A stretch of DNA of 64,000 bases from Hofstenia miamia. Taxonomy: Eukaryota > Xenacoelomorpha > Acoela. The stretch spans positions 33,968 to 97,967 of the forward strand of contig SCFE01000070.1 in assembly GCA_004352715.1 (NCBI GenBank), read 5' to 3'. The notes below the pieces were generated by a model. The model was not told the origin of the DNA and searched no databases. It worked only from the letters and a program-made list of their open reading frames with translations. Position 1 is the first letter of the stretch. Every line of letters begins with the position of its first letter. This document shows positions 35,850-46,596 of this stretch, one piece after another. A program made the position numbers and the translations under genes.

Positions 35850-37200
35850 CGAGTCTGTGATAATGAAGTGAGTCAAAATTAATCTATGTTCTCTCTATTA
35901 TTTATTAAAGTTCAGGTAAGAATAACAAAAAGACTAGGTTGAAGTATAAAACCACTCAATATCATTTTTTATTAAATTACTAATGATTAATACAATTAAT
36001 ATAATCTTTAAAAAAATTGATAAAAATGATAGGCCTAGATCAAGATCTGTTAAAATTAAGGGCACGGTATGACTACAAGAAGTATTCAGTAAGCCTTTAA
36101 GCACCAATATGTTCAATAAGAATCGAATTTGATTGTTTTTCTTAAATAATCAATAGGCCATTGACCCCAAATAGCATTCTAAGTAGCCCCAAAATTGGCT
36201 GACGTGGTACTCAGTGTTAATATTTAATTATTATTCCTTAATTGTATATGCAATCAAGTTGACGTTTACATATCATGTACATAACTTGTTAAAAGTGTTT
36301 TATAAAATAAAAATTGATGCAATGTAGTCATAAATTAACTTTGATGAAGAAGAAGTTTGAGAAGTTCACTTTTATCAACAAGAGAAGGTTGCCATTAACT
36401 TCAAAACATAGACCGCCGCAAATGTAGTGTAGAGGTAAAGTCGTATAATTATTCAATTTAATACATTGTTAACTTTAAAATAAGGTAATAATGTGGCATA
36501 AAAAGATATTGATTTTGTAGTTATATCACATTGGAAGATTATATTTTTTTGTTCAAAGTAGCCCCGCTCTACGGTATATCAGTATCAATCAGGTGCTACT
36601 CAGTTTTCTTTTCCAAAATCTGAAGAAATGCTCAATAAATGGAAAAATGGGGTTCTATTTGTGAAAAGGATTTTGAAAATTCATGCTTTATATAACAAAG
36701 ACATAGAAAGAAGATACTCAAACCCATGCACAAGCCATCAATTTTCGTTTATTCTTCAAGTATACTGGTACGTACACAAATCCATTATTATTGCCTAAAT
36801 AGAATTAAGTAGAACACTATTACCCTAGAATTACAGACACATCTCACTTCAACTGACAGCAAAAATATTATTTCATTATAATTATATATCTTAAACCACA
36901 GGTATAATATTTAAACCTCCACAAAATAGAGATATATCAGAATAGACAACTCCGATTTTTTGCGTCATTAGATGCAGTTCTTTACGCTGATTTCAAATCT
37001 GTAATTATTTTTTTGAACCATTAATTATTTAAAAGTTATTAAACTTTCAAATATAGCATGTCCCATACTATCTCTATGGTGATAACCAAACATGGTGACA
37101 TTATAAAATTAAAATTTAACTTTTTTTACATCAGATAATTTACATGATGGTTTCAATATAATTGATTACAATTATAGACACTGCTTACATATATTGTATG
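35850..37200. other. No gene seen
   Basis: AT-rich spacer with frequent stops; no repeat match noticed within the window. Confidence 0.45.
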
Positions 37201-37203
37201 ACA

Positions 37204-37385
37204 TTAATTTTTAAAAAAATTATTGTGGTTTTCAAGTATTAATAACTTATTTCTGAAATTTTGCATATGTTTTATCTTATAGTAACGTGAATATTGAAAT
37301 TTCAATAAAGTTTCATCAAATAATTTTTGTCTTAATTGAATTAATCTTCTAATGATAATTGGAGTAGATTGGACCCCACGGCACA
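37204..37385 (-). repeat. Repeat with conserved peptide, copy 2
   Basis: Reverse complement of 30,336-30,513. The minus strand encodes LIQLRQKLFDETLLKFQYSR and MQNFRNKLLILENHNNF. In this locus the block lies 5' of the endonuclease-like gene; in the other it lies 3', so the two repeats have been shuffled relative to one another. The adjacent 37,386-37,440 (GGCCCGGCATGGCAC) resembles the hAT-type non-autonomous element at 58,256. Confidence 0.55.
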
Positions 37386-37439
37386 GAGCTGAAACTGTGC
37401 CTGGTTTTAGGCATGGCCCGGCATGGCACGAAGTTGCCA

Positions 37440-38965
37440 AAATATATTGAAAATTAAAATGTGTATCTAATCATTTTCTAAAACCCAAATTACATTTTTG
37501 AATTTCAGTTTGTAGTGGATACTTGTTGACGATTGTGAAATGATTCGGAGTTGTTGCCTGGGGAATGGAAAACTTGTGGCATATTAGAATTTTCAGAGCA
37601 GATGTTAATCTACGCATTTTAAGAAAATTGAGATATGGACACTGTAAATGTAATTCAAGTAAATGTCGATCATTTAACTAAGAGATGGAGCAAGTACATA
37701 AGACCAATGCAGCAATTGCTTAACAAAGATGCCAGTATTTTGCTAATTCAAGATCCTCCTGAGAAGTCCAGGTGGTGTTTTGCAAACTATACCTATTATA
37801 ATTCAAATGATTGCACTGCAATTGTTTTTCCAACAGCATGGAGAAGCAATGTTACAAAAATTTCTATCAGCAATTCATACATTAGAGGAATAAAAATAAA
37901 CCGTGGAGATTTCAAAATGGGTTTTCTTAGTGTATATTTTAAGAAGACACTTGACAGCTATAGACACTGCTTAGAGGATGATGAATATGATTATCTAATA
38001 TGTGGTGATTTCAATGCACGTCATTATGCGTTTGGTGAAAGAAGTGTGGCGAAACCTCGGGGTAGAATAATTGCAGATTATATATTTTCGAATGGCCTAT
38101 ATATGCTTAATATCCCGAAAGATGGACCCATATTTAACGGACCTATGGAGTCAAGTTACATAGACTTAAGTCTTATAAACCGGAAGAACCCTCACAACTT
38201 TTCTTGGAAACTCAGTGAAAAGGAAAACAATCAACTTTGGCATAAATTAGTAAAAATTAGAATCGAATTTCGAACTAATAGAGGAGTGAACGTTGATGAT
38301 GGGCAGCTCGGACTCGAGGCTGCAATAATTTCTCAGTTCGACCAGATCAGAGCAAACATTATTCAATTAATTCCTAGAGATGTCACCAAGGATTTTAACA
38401 ATGACCAATTGCTGGAACAAGTTTTTGAAAAGCATTTTAAAGAAATCGCAGATAAGTACAAAATTTTAGAACTAGAACGTCCACAAGGTATTCAAAATGT
38501 AAAAAGTCATTTTCGAAAATTGTTTAAAAGCATAGAAAAAATGGCCAATGATTTTCCAAGTGAACCAATTAATGGCATTATAAGCCAGATGGAAACTTTA
38601 GCACTAGATACTGAAAACTAGGTACATCAATGGTTATTGTACTTATTGTATTAAAGTGTATTTATTAAAAAGAATGTTAGATTTACGAATATTAAGACGA
38701 CAACAAAAGTCAGTTTTCCTCCTATTGAAGATGGTTGAAGTAGTTATTAAATAAGCTATTGTAAATTTAAATTGCAGTTCAGAATACAAGCTACATGTAT
38801 TTATGCAAATATGGAAACTCAATTTTTCATCAATAAATGTAAAAGTGTGCAATATTAATACTATACAAGTTGAAAATTATTAATTTTGCGCAAGACTTAT
38901 TTGTTAAATATCTTAAAAAATACTTCTTTTAATATTTTACTAATCATTCTAATTTTATTGCGATG
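37440..38965 (+). repeat. Repeat unit carrying the endonuclease-like ORF, copy 2
   Basis: The whole stretch, not just the ORF, matches in inverse orientation 30,640-32,275. Both 5' flank (TTGCCTGGGGAA, CAATCGTCAACAAG in the other sense) and 3' flank (CAGTTTTCC.CCTATTGAAGATGG and GAAACTCAATTTTT) are shared. Match is lost around 38,965 and 37,440. No terminal repeats or target duplication are obvious. Confidence 0.75.
37635..38621 (+). CDS. Endonuclease/exonuclease/phosphatase-like protein without RT
   Basis: An intact 328-residue ORF. Residues 1-200 match the APE-type endonuclease fold of R1/I-like LINEs: NVIQVNV near residue 5, LLIQDPPEKS near 36, LICGDFNARHYAFG near 125, PRGRIIADYIFSNGLYMLN near 145, and SSYIDLSLINR near 180. 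The catalytic Asn and Asp positions are present, the QEP glutamate is Asp, and the terminal SDH motif is not found. The rest (200-328) is a charged helical region with no RT motif, ending in a stop. The second copy at 31,079-32,088 has the same start and stop, roughly three quarters amino-acid identity by eye. So it is not a simple truncated LINE. Activity is doubtful without the His; a nucleic-acid-binding role is possible. Confidence 0.75.
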   Translation: MDTVNVIQVNVDHLTKRWSKYIRPMQQLLNKDASILLIQDPPEKSRWCFANYTYYNSNDCTAIVFPTAWRSNVTKISISNSYIRGIKINRGDFKMGFLSVYFKKTLDSYRHCLEDDEYDYLICGDFNARHYAFGERSVAKPRGRIIADYIFSNGLYMLNIPKDGPIFNGPMESSYIDLSLINRKNPHNFSWKLSEKENNQLWHKLVKIRIEFRTNRGVNVDDGQLGLEAAIISQFDQIRANIIQLIPRDVTKDFNNDQLLEQVFEKHFKEIADKYKILELERPQGIQNVKSHFRKLFKSIEKMANDFPSEPINGIISQMETLALDTEN

Positions 38966-40130
38966 AATTGGAGTCTGAAAAACCTCATGCTGCTAAACTG
39001 ACGAAATTCGCTCAATACTGTTTTTAATTTTTTTGAAATGCTCATTTTAGATGTAATAAACTCTTTGTATTTAAATAAATTTATGGCATATCTATATATT
39101 ACATGTATATACATAACAGTAGGCATATTTCACAGAAAGAGTCCTGAATTTACATTAAACTATAACATTCAGCTTGAAAACTTTATTTAGCTAGTTTAAA
39201 TTTTCAGCCTCAGTTTTTTATACTGATGCTACGATGGCATAGTCTGTATTAAGGGTCGCCTTGAGTTAGCTAACGTCATTTATTAAAGTGTAGTGGTTTC
39301 ATAATTCTATTGTATTTATACAATCCGATATTCCATAAGGGGATATTGGGTAATAACCCATTTAGGAATGTTAGGAGAATATTCCATTGTTCTTACATCT
39401 TACTCCAACTTATTATGTGTACACTTTTCAAATTTATGTTTAAATATACTAAAATTTACATAGTTAGGCTTGCTACATTCTGCTTTGCAATTAACAACCA
39501 TGGATGAATTTGTGAAAAAACGCAAGATAGATACAGATATACCCAAAAAAACAAAAAAACGTTTAGAAGATATGTTCTAACACGTCTTAAAATGGATTAG
39601 AAGATATTTAGTAATAGCATCTATGTCAGGTGTAGAAGACATTCTTAAGACGTTTAGAATTGGTTTAGAAGTCGATTAGAACACGCATGGAAGACGTGTG
39701 GAAGACGTTTAGAACACGTCTTGGAGATGTTTAAAAATTACTTAGAAGACGTTTACAAAGCATTTGGTGGACTTCTTATTTACATATGACAACTAAAATA
39801 TTTTAAATATATTTATAATTCTGCTATGAGCATGCAAAACTGCAGTAGACAGATACAGTAAATGCTGCATACAGCTAGTGAGCAGGCAAAGAAATTATCA
39901 AAGGCAAACATGCCAACATTGAAATTTCATTACAAGAGTAAAATTCATAATTTAATAATTATGAAATACTCGTACTTTGAATAAAATGTCCTGGTTTATA
40001 TTTTTCAACAAAGTGCTAATGATTGTGTGTATAATAAAATTATATTGAATATTTCGATTCTAAATAAACCAGTGTTGAAATATATACTGTCAATAATGGG
40101 TCCTGAAAGGTCTACCATGCGCAACACAAT
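38966..40130. other. No gene seen; minisatellite-like tract and pogo-tail repeat
   Basis: 39,205-39,270 repeats the tail of the truncated pogo element (35,205-35,270). 39,555-39,775 is a degenerate repeat of TTAGAAGACGT-like words. Confidence 0.5.
39555..39775. repeat. Degenerate minisatellite (TTAGAAGACGT-like)
   Basis: Variants of TTAGAAGA(C/T) and AGACGT(T/G)TAGAA occur about a dozen times at irregular spacing, with ACACGTCTT in between. Confidence 0.65.
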
Positions 40131-40329
40131 GCTGAGGCGAAAATTTTAAAGCACCACTAGCATCTGATAACCAAGAGCTTCTTAATTGCCTTCTCGTGGC
40201 GGGCCTGAATAGTCATTTGAAGTGCTAACTTGCCTAAGGTTGCTTCCTATGGCTAACTAAAAGTAAAGGAAGTCGCCTTTATGGAGTGGCACTCCTAGAG
40301 GCAACTTTAGCTAAATGGATAAAATTAAA

Positions 40330-42235
40330 GCAAAGAGAATAAGGCTACCCCACAGATAAGAGGGACACAGGGCTGCAGTGCTTGCAGATTTGTCCAACTA
40401 CCGCATCAGCCTTCTCATTGCTCGAACTATCAACAACAGGGATAACCTTAAATCAATAGTTAATGCTATCATTTCGAGGAGCTTGGACATGGTGTTGTTA
40501 TGTGCGACTCAAATAATGAGCGAAGTGGCCATGGTTGTGTCACATGGATACTGTCTTTACAGTATAGGTCACGGCACAAATGCGAGGGATGGAGTTGGTT
40601 TCTTAATTAGCCCTTGGTTAGCTGATTGTAAACCCAGCTTTCATCCTGTCTCTCCTAGAATGACAACGCTATCTTTCAAGAGTGGGCTTTCTTCAGGCGT
40701 ACATGACTCTATTGTTGCTTATGCAATTCCACTGAGAAAGATTTAGTTGATTTCTACAGAAATCTAAGCAAGGTCATATCTGAGTGCCAAACGAGAATAT
40801 TCCTTCTGAAAGGTGACTTTAAAGGATAGGAAATCCATGAACTCTATCCCAGGTGTGATTGTCCCTACAGATCATAATTCACCGAACAGTGATACATTGG
40901 TACACTTCTTGGTTGACCGGAAGCTAGCTCTGGCAATTATATTCTTCACGCACAAGTGAATGCATAGTACCACATGGACTCATCCGGGTACAGCTAAGCG
41001 GACTTTATTGGACTATTTTATAGTACCAAGCAAACTAATGAAGAGTGTTAGGGATGTCAGAGCTTGACGAGGCATATGTCTTGACTCAGAACATGACATG
41101 GTGATTATGGATCTCCTGCCTTTCAGCAAAAAATCAGAGGTCGCAGTAACCTACGGGCACACAACCCCAGTGGCCTTATGAAGGAAGTCTTAAGCAACTT
41201 TTGCCAGAAGAAGAACGGGGATATTAACACACTGTTGATTGCATGCAAAGTGCACTAAAAACCCTTCTTCAGAATTTTCAAATTCCGAAAGTAGACCCAG
41301 TCTATGAGCGCGAGGAAGTTAAGGTGGCAATTGAAACAAGCATGCAATGAAGCATATGTTCCGAAGTTGCAAAGAAAAACAGCCAAAGGAATTATTTCAG
41401 AGTGGCAAAGGCAGTGAAAAATTGCATTAGCCGGCGTAAACTGACTATCATGTTTAAGCGGCTATAGATTCTTTAAAATCGCACAAAGCTGCAGGTCGCA
41501 ACAGGCTTTAGTGTGAAGCTTTCAGATATGGAGGTAGTGTGCTTATCACACGCCTTACAGAAGACTTTGCACAAGTATTTAGTACAGAGAGATGTCCAAG
41601 GGAATGGTGTGATGCAGAAGTTATCTTTTTGCATAAAAAGGGTTCTAGGTCAGTCCCTAATAATTACCGCACCATCTTCTTTTTTGATGTCAGAGAAAAG
41701 ATCGTTGCAAAAATTCTGTATAGCAGGCTGGAGAAATTGCTGAGAGAGAAACATACACTCCCACAAACTCAATTTAGTTTTAGGTCAGGGAAGTCTACTG
41801 TGCAGGCTGTACATGTGCTGAGGCAAGCCCAGGAGGCTGCCAGATTACGGAAAGAAAACCTTTTAGCGTGTTTCATTGACCTTCAAAAGGCCCTTGACTC
41901 CGTTCCAAGGCAAGTAATTTGGCAGTGTCTAACAGTAAATGGTGTGCCAAAACGGATAATCAAGATTGCTAAGTCCTTGCGTGATTCACCGATAGAACAC
42001 ATTTGTGGTGAACATCCACATTCAAGCTTTAAGCTTGAACAAGAAGTACGACAAGCAATGTGTCCTCAGCCAATCCTTATTTAACTTCCTCTTCCACTAT
42101 CTGTTCTGTGGACAAGTGAAGTGGATATCGAGCACATCGAGTATTCAGATGATCTCTGTCTTTTCAGCAGGTGTGAGGAACAAATACAGAGCTATCTAGG
42201 TATTCTAGTTAGACAGACCAGGTATTTGCTCTAAT
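40330..42235 (+). mobile_element. RTE-like LINE, decayed
   Basis: A broken non-LTR retrotransposon. The endonuclease N-terminal part is open at 40,378-40,746 (LDMVLLCATQIM, GHGTNARDGVGFLISPWLAD), followed in shifted frames by LLKGDFKG, TWTHPGTAKRTLLDYFIVPS and LDSEHDMV, matching GDFN, the TW..P..R..IDY strand and SDH of APE endonucleases. The RT is at 41,539-42,084 with CDAEVIFLHKKGS, NNYRTI, TQFSFRSGKSTVQAVHVL and CFIDLQKALDSVPR. After a frameshift HIEYSDDLCLFS (about 42,137) gives the YxDD site with Ser. The endonuclease type and GTGxNARxGVG-like segment suggest the RTE group. Stops make it non-functional. Confidence 0.8.
41539..42084 (+). pseudogene. RTE-like LINE reverse transcriptase
   Basis: A 181-codon open frame with RT fingers and palm motif A; CFIDLQKALDSVPR carries the first catalytic Asp (in place of AFDS it reads ALDS). 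Frame is lost before GVRQGCVLSP, which is visible as EVRQAMCPQPILI. The motif C YSDD lies in the next frame downstream. Confidence 0.8.
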
Positions 42236-42417
42236 TGTTACTAGCATTTAAGAGATAGGGCTAAATAATATAAATAAAGCCTCTGAAATTTTGGGTAAAT
42301 AAATAGCGTTTACAAAGTGACATTAGTCTTCCATATCAAGGTTGTATTCTTGCAGACTTAGTGGTGTAGTACCCTATATAATATTTAGCAATATTTTCTA
42401 AGGTAATATGTATATAT
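42236..42417. other. Spacer before the duplicated locus
   Basis: AT-rich, nothing recognised. The boundary of the 42.4/51.5 kb duplication follows at a TTTCTTTGTTTTTTAGG sequence. Confidence 0.5.
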
Positions 42418-42560
42418 TTCTTTGTTTTTTAGGAAGTATGAAATAAATTTAAGCAATGTGATTTTTAATTTTTAAATATAATGAAATTTAATAGATGTTA
42501 GAAACGAAGCAACATCGTTGATGGAATCAGTGACCATGAATTTACTACCAGTTTGAGTGT

Positions 42561-43000
42561 ACCGTATTTACCCATGTATAAGCCTCATCCTTAGATAAGC
42601 CGCACCCTGAGTTTAGGAGAAGATTTCTAGGATAACTTAATACATTAAGTAAAACTATAAACCTATCTAGATCTTATAAATTTATATAATTGTACTTAAA
42701 AGTATTCTGATCTAAATTGCTCTCGATATATGTATGCATATTATTTCTAAACCAACAATACATTCTAATACTTTGATGTTGATTTATTTTTAATAAATTA
42801 ATTGTTTGTCTTTTAAACAACGATATTACTTTACTTCAATGATTATTACAGCAAAATCCCGTACTTTAGTTTAAAATATATGTGCAAATTTGATATCTTC
42901 GCGAGATGGTTTTCACGTGTTTCCCTAGATATGCCGCACCCCTGCTTTGGGAGGAATTTTTCATGGAAAATGTTGCGGCTTATACACGGGTAAATACGGT
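42561..43000. mobile_element. Non-autonomous TIR element (MITE), copy A
   Basis: 440 bp bounded by inverted termini ACCGTATTTACCC(A/G)TGTATAAGC. Secondary imperfect inverted sequence (GATAAGCCGCACCC and GATATGCCGCACCC in the same sense) lies inside. There is no ORF of note (a 65-codon frame is an incidental product of the terminus). The superfamily is not certain and I see no clear target duplication. Confidence 0.75.
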
Positions 43001-43844
43001 ATTTGAATTCTTTCATAACATAAATTCCAAAGGTTTTCTTCACTCATTAATTTTTCTATAAGTTACTCTAAATCAGTATTTATTAATAATGTTATATCAC
43101 TTCAAACTATTGCCGTCCAATCTAGCGGAAGGGCTAGGAGACTTAATCCCCTTTTTTGAAAACCAAAATATTTATTTATGATGCATTAAGGTTTTACCGG
43201 TGTTTTAATTCTTTTAATATTTTCTACCTCATAGTACACTGTAAAACTAATTGTTACACAATTATTATTATTGCTGTGATTTTAAAAACAAAATTCTAGA
43301 TTATTATGTTAATAATTCACAAATAAAATTTTAAAGCAATATTTTTTCTGGAATTTCATAATGGTTACAAAACCCACACAGCTGTCACAACTACGTCGTT
43401 GAATGACAAAATAACTGGACCAAACAGAAGTTAATTTTTGTCACCTGAAACGTCATGAAAAGGACATTAAAAAACGACATCTTTCCATTATAAAAACGTC
43501 AGGATAACAGCTAATAAAACGACCTTATTTCGCAATAGAAACAACAGAATTTTCTTACAATTACAAATATGCAATTTTTAAGTGACATATTAGAAATTTA
43601 TATTGAAAATAAACATTAGGCCAATTTAATTAGCAAAACATGTAAATGATATTATAAAACATGATATACAGTAAAAAATATCGATTTGCTGCCGATACTT
43701 GCTTCATAAATAATTATAGTGATGCATTTTTGCACCAAAAAGGTTACAAAGTGATATTAAAAGTATTTCTATTGCACAGTGTAATAACTTATTCTAATAA
43801 GCAAAAATGGTAGTTTTGCTAATTTATCAACATAATAACTATAA

Positions 43845-43975
43845 CCTTAACCCAAAACATATTGCAAACCATAATCCCAACTCCCAACCTAAATCTAACC
43901 ACAACCTTAATCCTAACCCAACTTGTCCTCAACGCAACCCCAGCCCAAAACAATACTCAAACCTAAGCTAAACTC
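43845..43975. repeat. Degenerate CCTAACC-like repeat, copy A
   Basis: A run of variants of AACCTTAACCC, TCCTAACCC and CAACCTAAATC. It resembles decayed telomere-type or AACCCTAA-type simple repeat and abuts the gypsy LTR. The same tract is at 52,912-53,044 in copy B; a reverse-sense GGTTTAGG-type tract lies at 49,675-49,760 and 57,612-57,725. Confidence 0.6.
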
Positions 43976-44159
43976 TGTAATGAAGTAAATTAAAACGATT
44001 AAGAGATGTATTGTTAAAAGTCATTTACTGTATAAAGCATTTATACTCTAATTTACAAGTACCCTTGTGACATTGTGCCAGTCTTGTGGTAACCCCGAGG
44101 GAAGGTATTCATAGTAAACATATAGGTATTCTTAGTAAACATCTTGACATCTCGGTACA
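43976..44159 (-). repeat. Gypsy 3' LTR, copy A
   Basis: Starts TGTAATGAAG and ends CGGTACA on the + strand. It contains a 21-bp near-duplication (ATAGTAAACATATAGGTATT then CTTAGTAAACAT) absent from the 5' LTR, so the two LTRs are distinguishable. Confidence 0.85.
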
Positions 44160-44335
44160 TCTCCCTTTTTTAGCTGGTTGCTATGCCAGGAGAACTGGAC
44201 ATCCATAGTAGTCGGGAATGCGTCGATTGCATTTTGATCTTCTTAGAGGAGGAATTATATTTTTTACTGAAAACTAATAGTCTTGATAATATCTCACTGA
44301 TATTTTTTATTATAGGTTTACTTGGATTTTCAGCA

Positions 44336-45026
44336 NNNNNNNNNNNNNNNNNNNNNNNNNNNNNNNNNNNNNNNNNNNNNNNNNNNNNNNNNNNNNNNNN
44401 NNNNNNNNNNNNNNNNNNNNNNNNNNNNNNNNNNNNNNNNNNNNNNNNNNNNNNNNNNNNNNNNNNNNNNNNNNNNNNNNNNNNNNNNNNNNNNNNNNNN
44501 NNNNNNNNNNNNNNNNNNNNNNNNNNNNNNNNNNNNNNNNNNNNNNNNNNNNNNNNNNNNNNNNNNNNNNNNNNNNNNNNNNNNNNNNNNNNNNNNNNNN
44601 NNNNNNNNNNNNNNNNNNNNNNNNNNNNNNNNNNNNNNNNNNNNNNNNNNNNNNNNNNNNNNNNNNNNNNNNNNNNNNNNNNNNNNNNNNNNNNNNNNNN
44701 NNNNNNNNNNNNNNNNNNNNNNNNNNNNNNNNNNNNNNNNNNNNNNNNNNNNNNNNNNNNNNNNNNNNNNNNNNNNNNNNNNNNNNNNNNNNNNNNNNNN
44801 NNNNNNNNNNNNNNNNNNNNNNNNNNNNNNNNNNNNNNNNNNNNNNNNNNNNNNNNNNNNNNNNNNNNNNNNNNNNNNNNNNNNNNNNNNNNNNNNNNNN
44901 NNNNNNNNNNNNNNNNNNNNNNNNNNNNNNNNNNNNNNNNNNNNNNNNNNNNNNNNNNNNNNNNNNNNNNNNNNNNNNNNNNNNNNNNNNNNNNNNNNNN
45001 NNNNNNNNNNNNNNNNNNNNNNNNNN
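44336..45026. other. Assembly gap (691 N) inside the gypsy element
   Basis: The same TTTTGATCTTCTTAGAGGAG sequence occurs at 44,234-44,253 and again just after the gap at 45,033, so sequence is either duplicated or the gap closes on itself. Between 44,261 and 44,335 is foreign sequence that shares 38 bp with 17,856-17,893, perhaps the edge of another insertion. Confidence 0.9.
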
Positions 45027-46324
45027 TTACGTTTTGATCTTCTTAGAGGAGGAGTTATATCCTTTGACTGATGCTGTAACATCTGGCTATTACTAACTTC
45101 TGATGATTCTTCCTTAGCTTTATCATTTTTGTTTCTCTCTTCATCATCTGTTTCCATTGCAAATGAATAGTCTCGTGTTCTGCTTTCTCTTTTCCAGAGT
45201 AAAGGAAGTAAGTGTCGCCGGTTTCTTTGAATAATTCTGTTGCCCACTTTGATAATATCATATCCAGGTAATTTTCCATTTGTACGATAAATTGGCAGTT
45301 TTGATTGATTCCGTTTTTCTATTTCATTAAACACTGAGACGGGTAATACGTTACATTGCGCACCTGAGTCGACTTTCATGCGTACAGGGTAGTTTGATTT
45401 CTTTGTCTTTCTGTTTCTTAATAAGTTAGGTTGTTGGGAGTTTCGTAGTACGTCACACTCATATTCAGAATTGGTATCAGCTTCACTGGAAATGTCTTCA
45501 TGCTGAGTTTCCTCAAGTTAATTTAACTGTTGATACGTGTTTCCATTATAATTATTCCGTTGTTGGTATGCCCTAGATCGTCTTGCATAATGATTAGGTT
45601 TGCCGCATTTTTTGCAGGTTTGTCCAAATGCGGGGCAGCTTCTTGCCCTTTGTTAGAAACGTCTACTGCATGAATTGCCCCGGACAACTTTTTTTCTATA
45701 TAGCATTGTCTACTGTTAATCCGGACAATCTCTTGCTTAATGTCCCAAGTGATCTTCTCTTAATTGTGTCAATCTCTTGCTTAATCTCATTATCTTCTTC
45801 CATTGAGCCATTGATAATTTTTAGTTAATCATGTGTTTCCTCTGATGCTCTACAAAAGTCGTTAATTGTCTTTTGCAATGTGATGTTTGGATCTCTCAAG
45901 AGCCTCTCTAATCATACTATCTTCTAATTGTTAACAGTTACACCGCTTTGCTCGGGTCCGCAGATAGTTAACATTCGATCTATTTTTATCAATCCTCTTC
46001 CCGCTTTGTAAAATTGATATCTTTCAAATACCTCATTTGTGCCGCGAATGAAGTAATCATCCAATTTTTTAATAACATGCTCTAAGATACATTTATTTTC
46101 TGTATCGGACCAAATGAAGTTCTCGAATACTTCATTGGCTTAGTCCGCTATACATCGCAAGAGAATACCTAATTGGTATTACCAATGCGAACTCTGTGTG
46201 GCTTTGCGCTAGCTTCAATAGCATCCTAAAATAATGAGTAGTCGCGCTTCCATTTCTGCCTTTCCACGGAGATGTTGGGACTTTCAATCTCAAGTGGTTG
46301 GGGTTTTAACGATTCAAACGACAT
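45027..46324 (-). pseudogene. Gypsy gag-protease fused by deletion to the pol C-terminus, copy A
   Basis: Gag starts at the ATG at 46,324 (MSFESLKPQPLEIESPNISV), close to the usual gag opening of Mag/K02A2.6-like elements. Broken frames follow, including ERYQFYK-like sequence of the capsid region. At about 45,640-45,570 is the nucleocapsid knuckle CKKCGKPNHYARRS, with the last Cys replaced by Ser. The protease active site VDSGAQCNVLPVSVF lies near 45,375. About 35 codons later the frame runs into VGNRIIQRNRRHLLP and PPLRRSKR, the end of pol after integrase. Nothing between remains, so this is a deletion derivative. Confidence 0.85.
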
Positions 46325-46335
46325 CTCTGTCACCA

Positions 46336-46498
46336 GGTAATGAAGTAAATTAAAATGATTAAGAAATGTATTGTTAAAAGTCATTAACAGTACAAAGCAT
46401 TTATACTCAAATTTACAAGAACCCTTGTGACATTGTTCCAGTCTTGTGGTAACCCCGAGGGAAGGTATTCATAGTAAACATCTTAACATCTCTGTACA
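46336..46498 (-). repeat. Gypsy 5' LTR, copy A
   Basis: Same sequence family as 43,976-44,159 without the 21-bp duplication; the first base of the terminus differs (GGTAATG instead of TGTAATG). Confidence 0.8.
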
Positions 46499-46596
46499 AA
46501 CTCTCCCCTAACACTAACCGTAAGCCAAACCATAGGCTAACATAAAAGTACCGCAAAAATGCACTATCCAAATAGATCTTGGATCAAAATCAGAAG

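Larger units (their letters stand above)
43976..46498 (-). mobile_element. Ty3/gypsy LTR element, internally deleted, copy A
   Basis: Minus-strand element with LTRs at 43,976-44,159 and 46,336-46,498 and target duplication AACTC (43,971-43,975 and 46,499-46,503). A polypurine tract AAAAAAGGGAGA (minus strand, about 44,160-44,172) adjoins the 3' LTR, and a TGGTGACAGAG primer-binding-site candidate (46,325-46,335) adjoins the 5' LTR, right before the gag ATG. It retains gag, a CCHC-like knuckle and protease, then jumps to the C-terminal end of pol; RT, RNase H and most of integrase are missing. A gap hides 44,336-45,026. Confidence 0.9.

Noticed and set aside
42846-43043. 65-codon frame repeated at 51,919-52,116
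   Set aside because: It is conserved only because it lies in the MITE terminus of the duplicated locus.
43845-43975. True telomere
   Set aside because: The words are degenerate, short and internal, with unique sequence on both sides.
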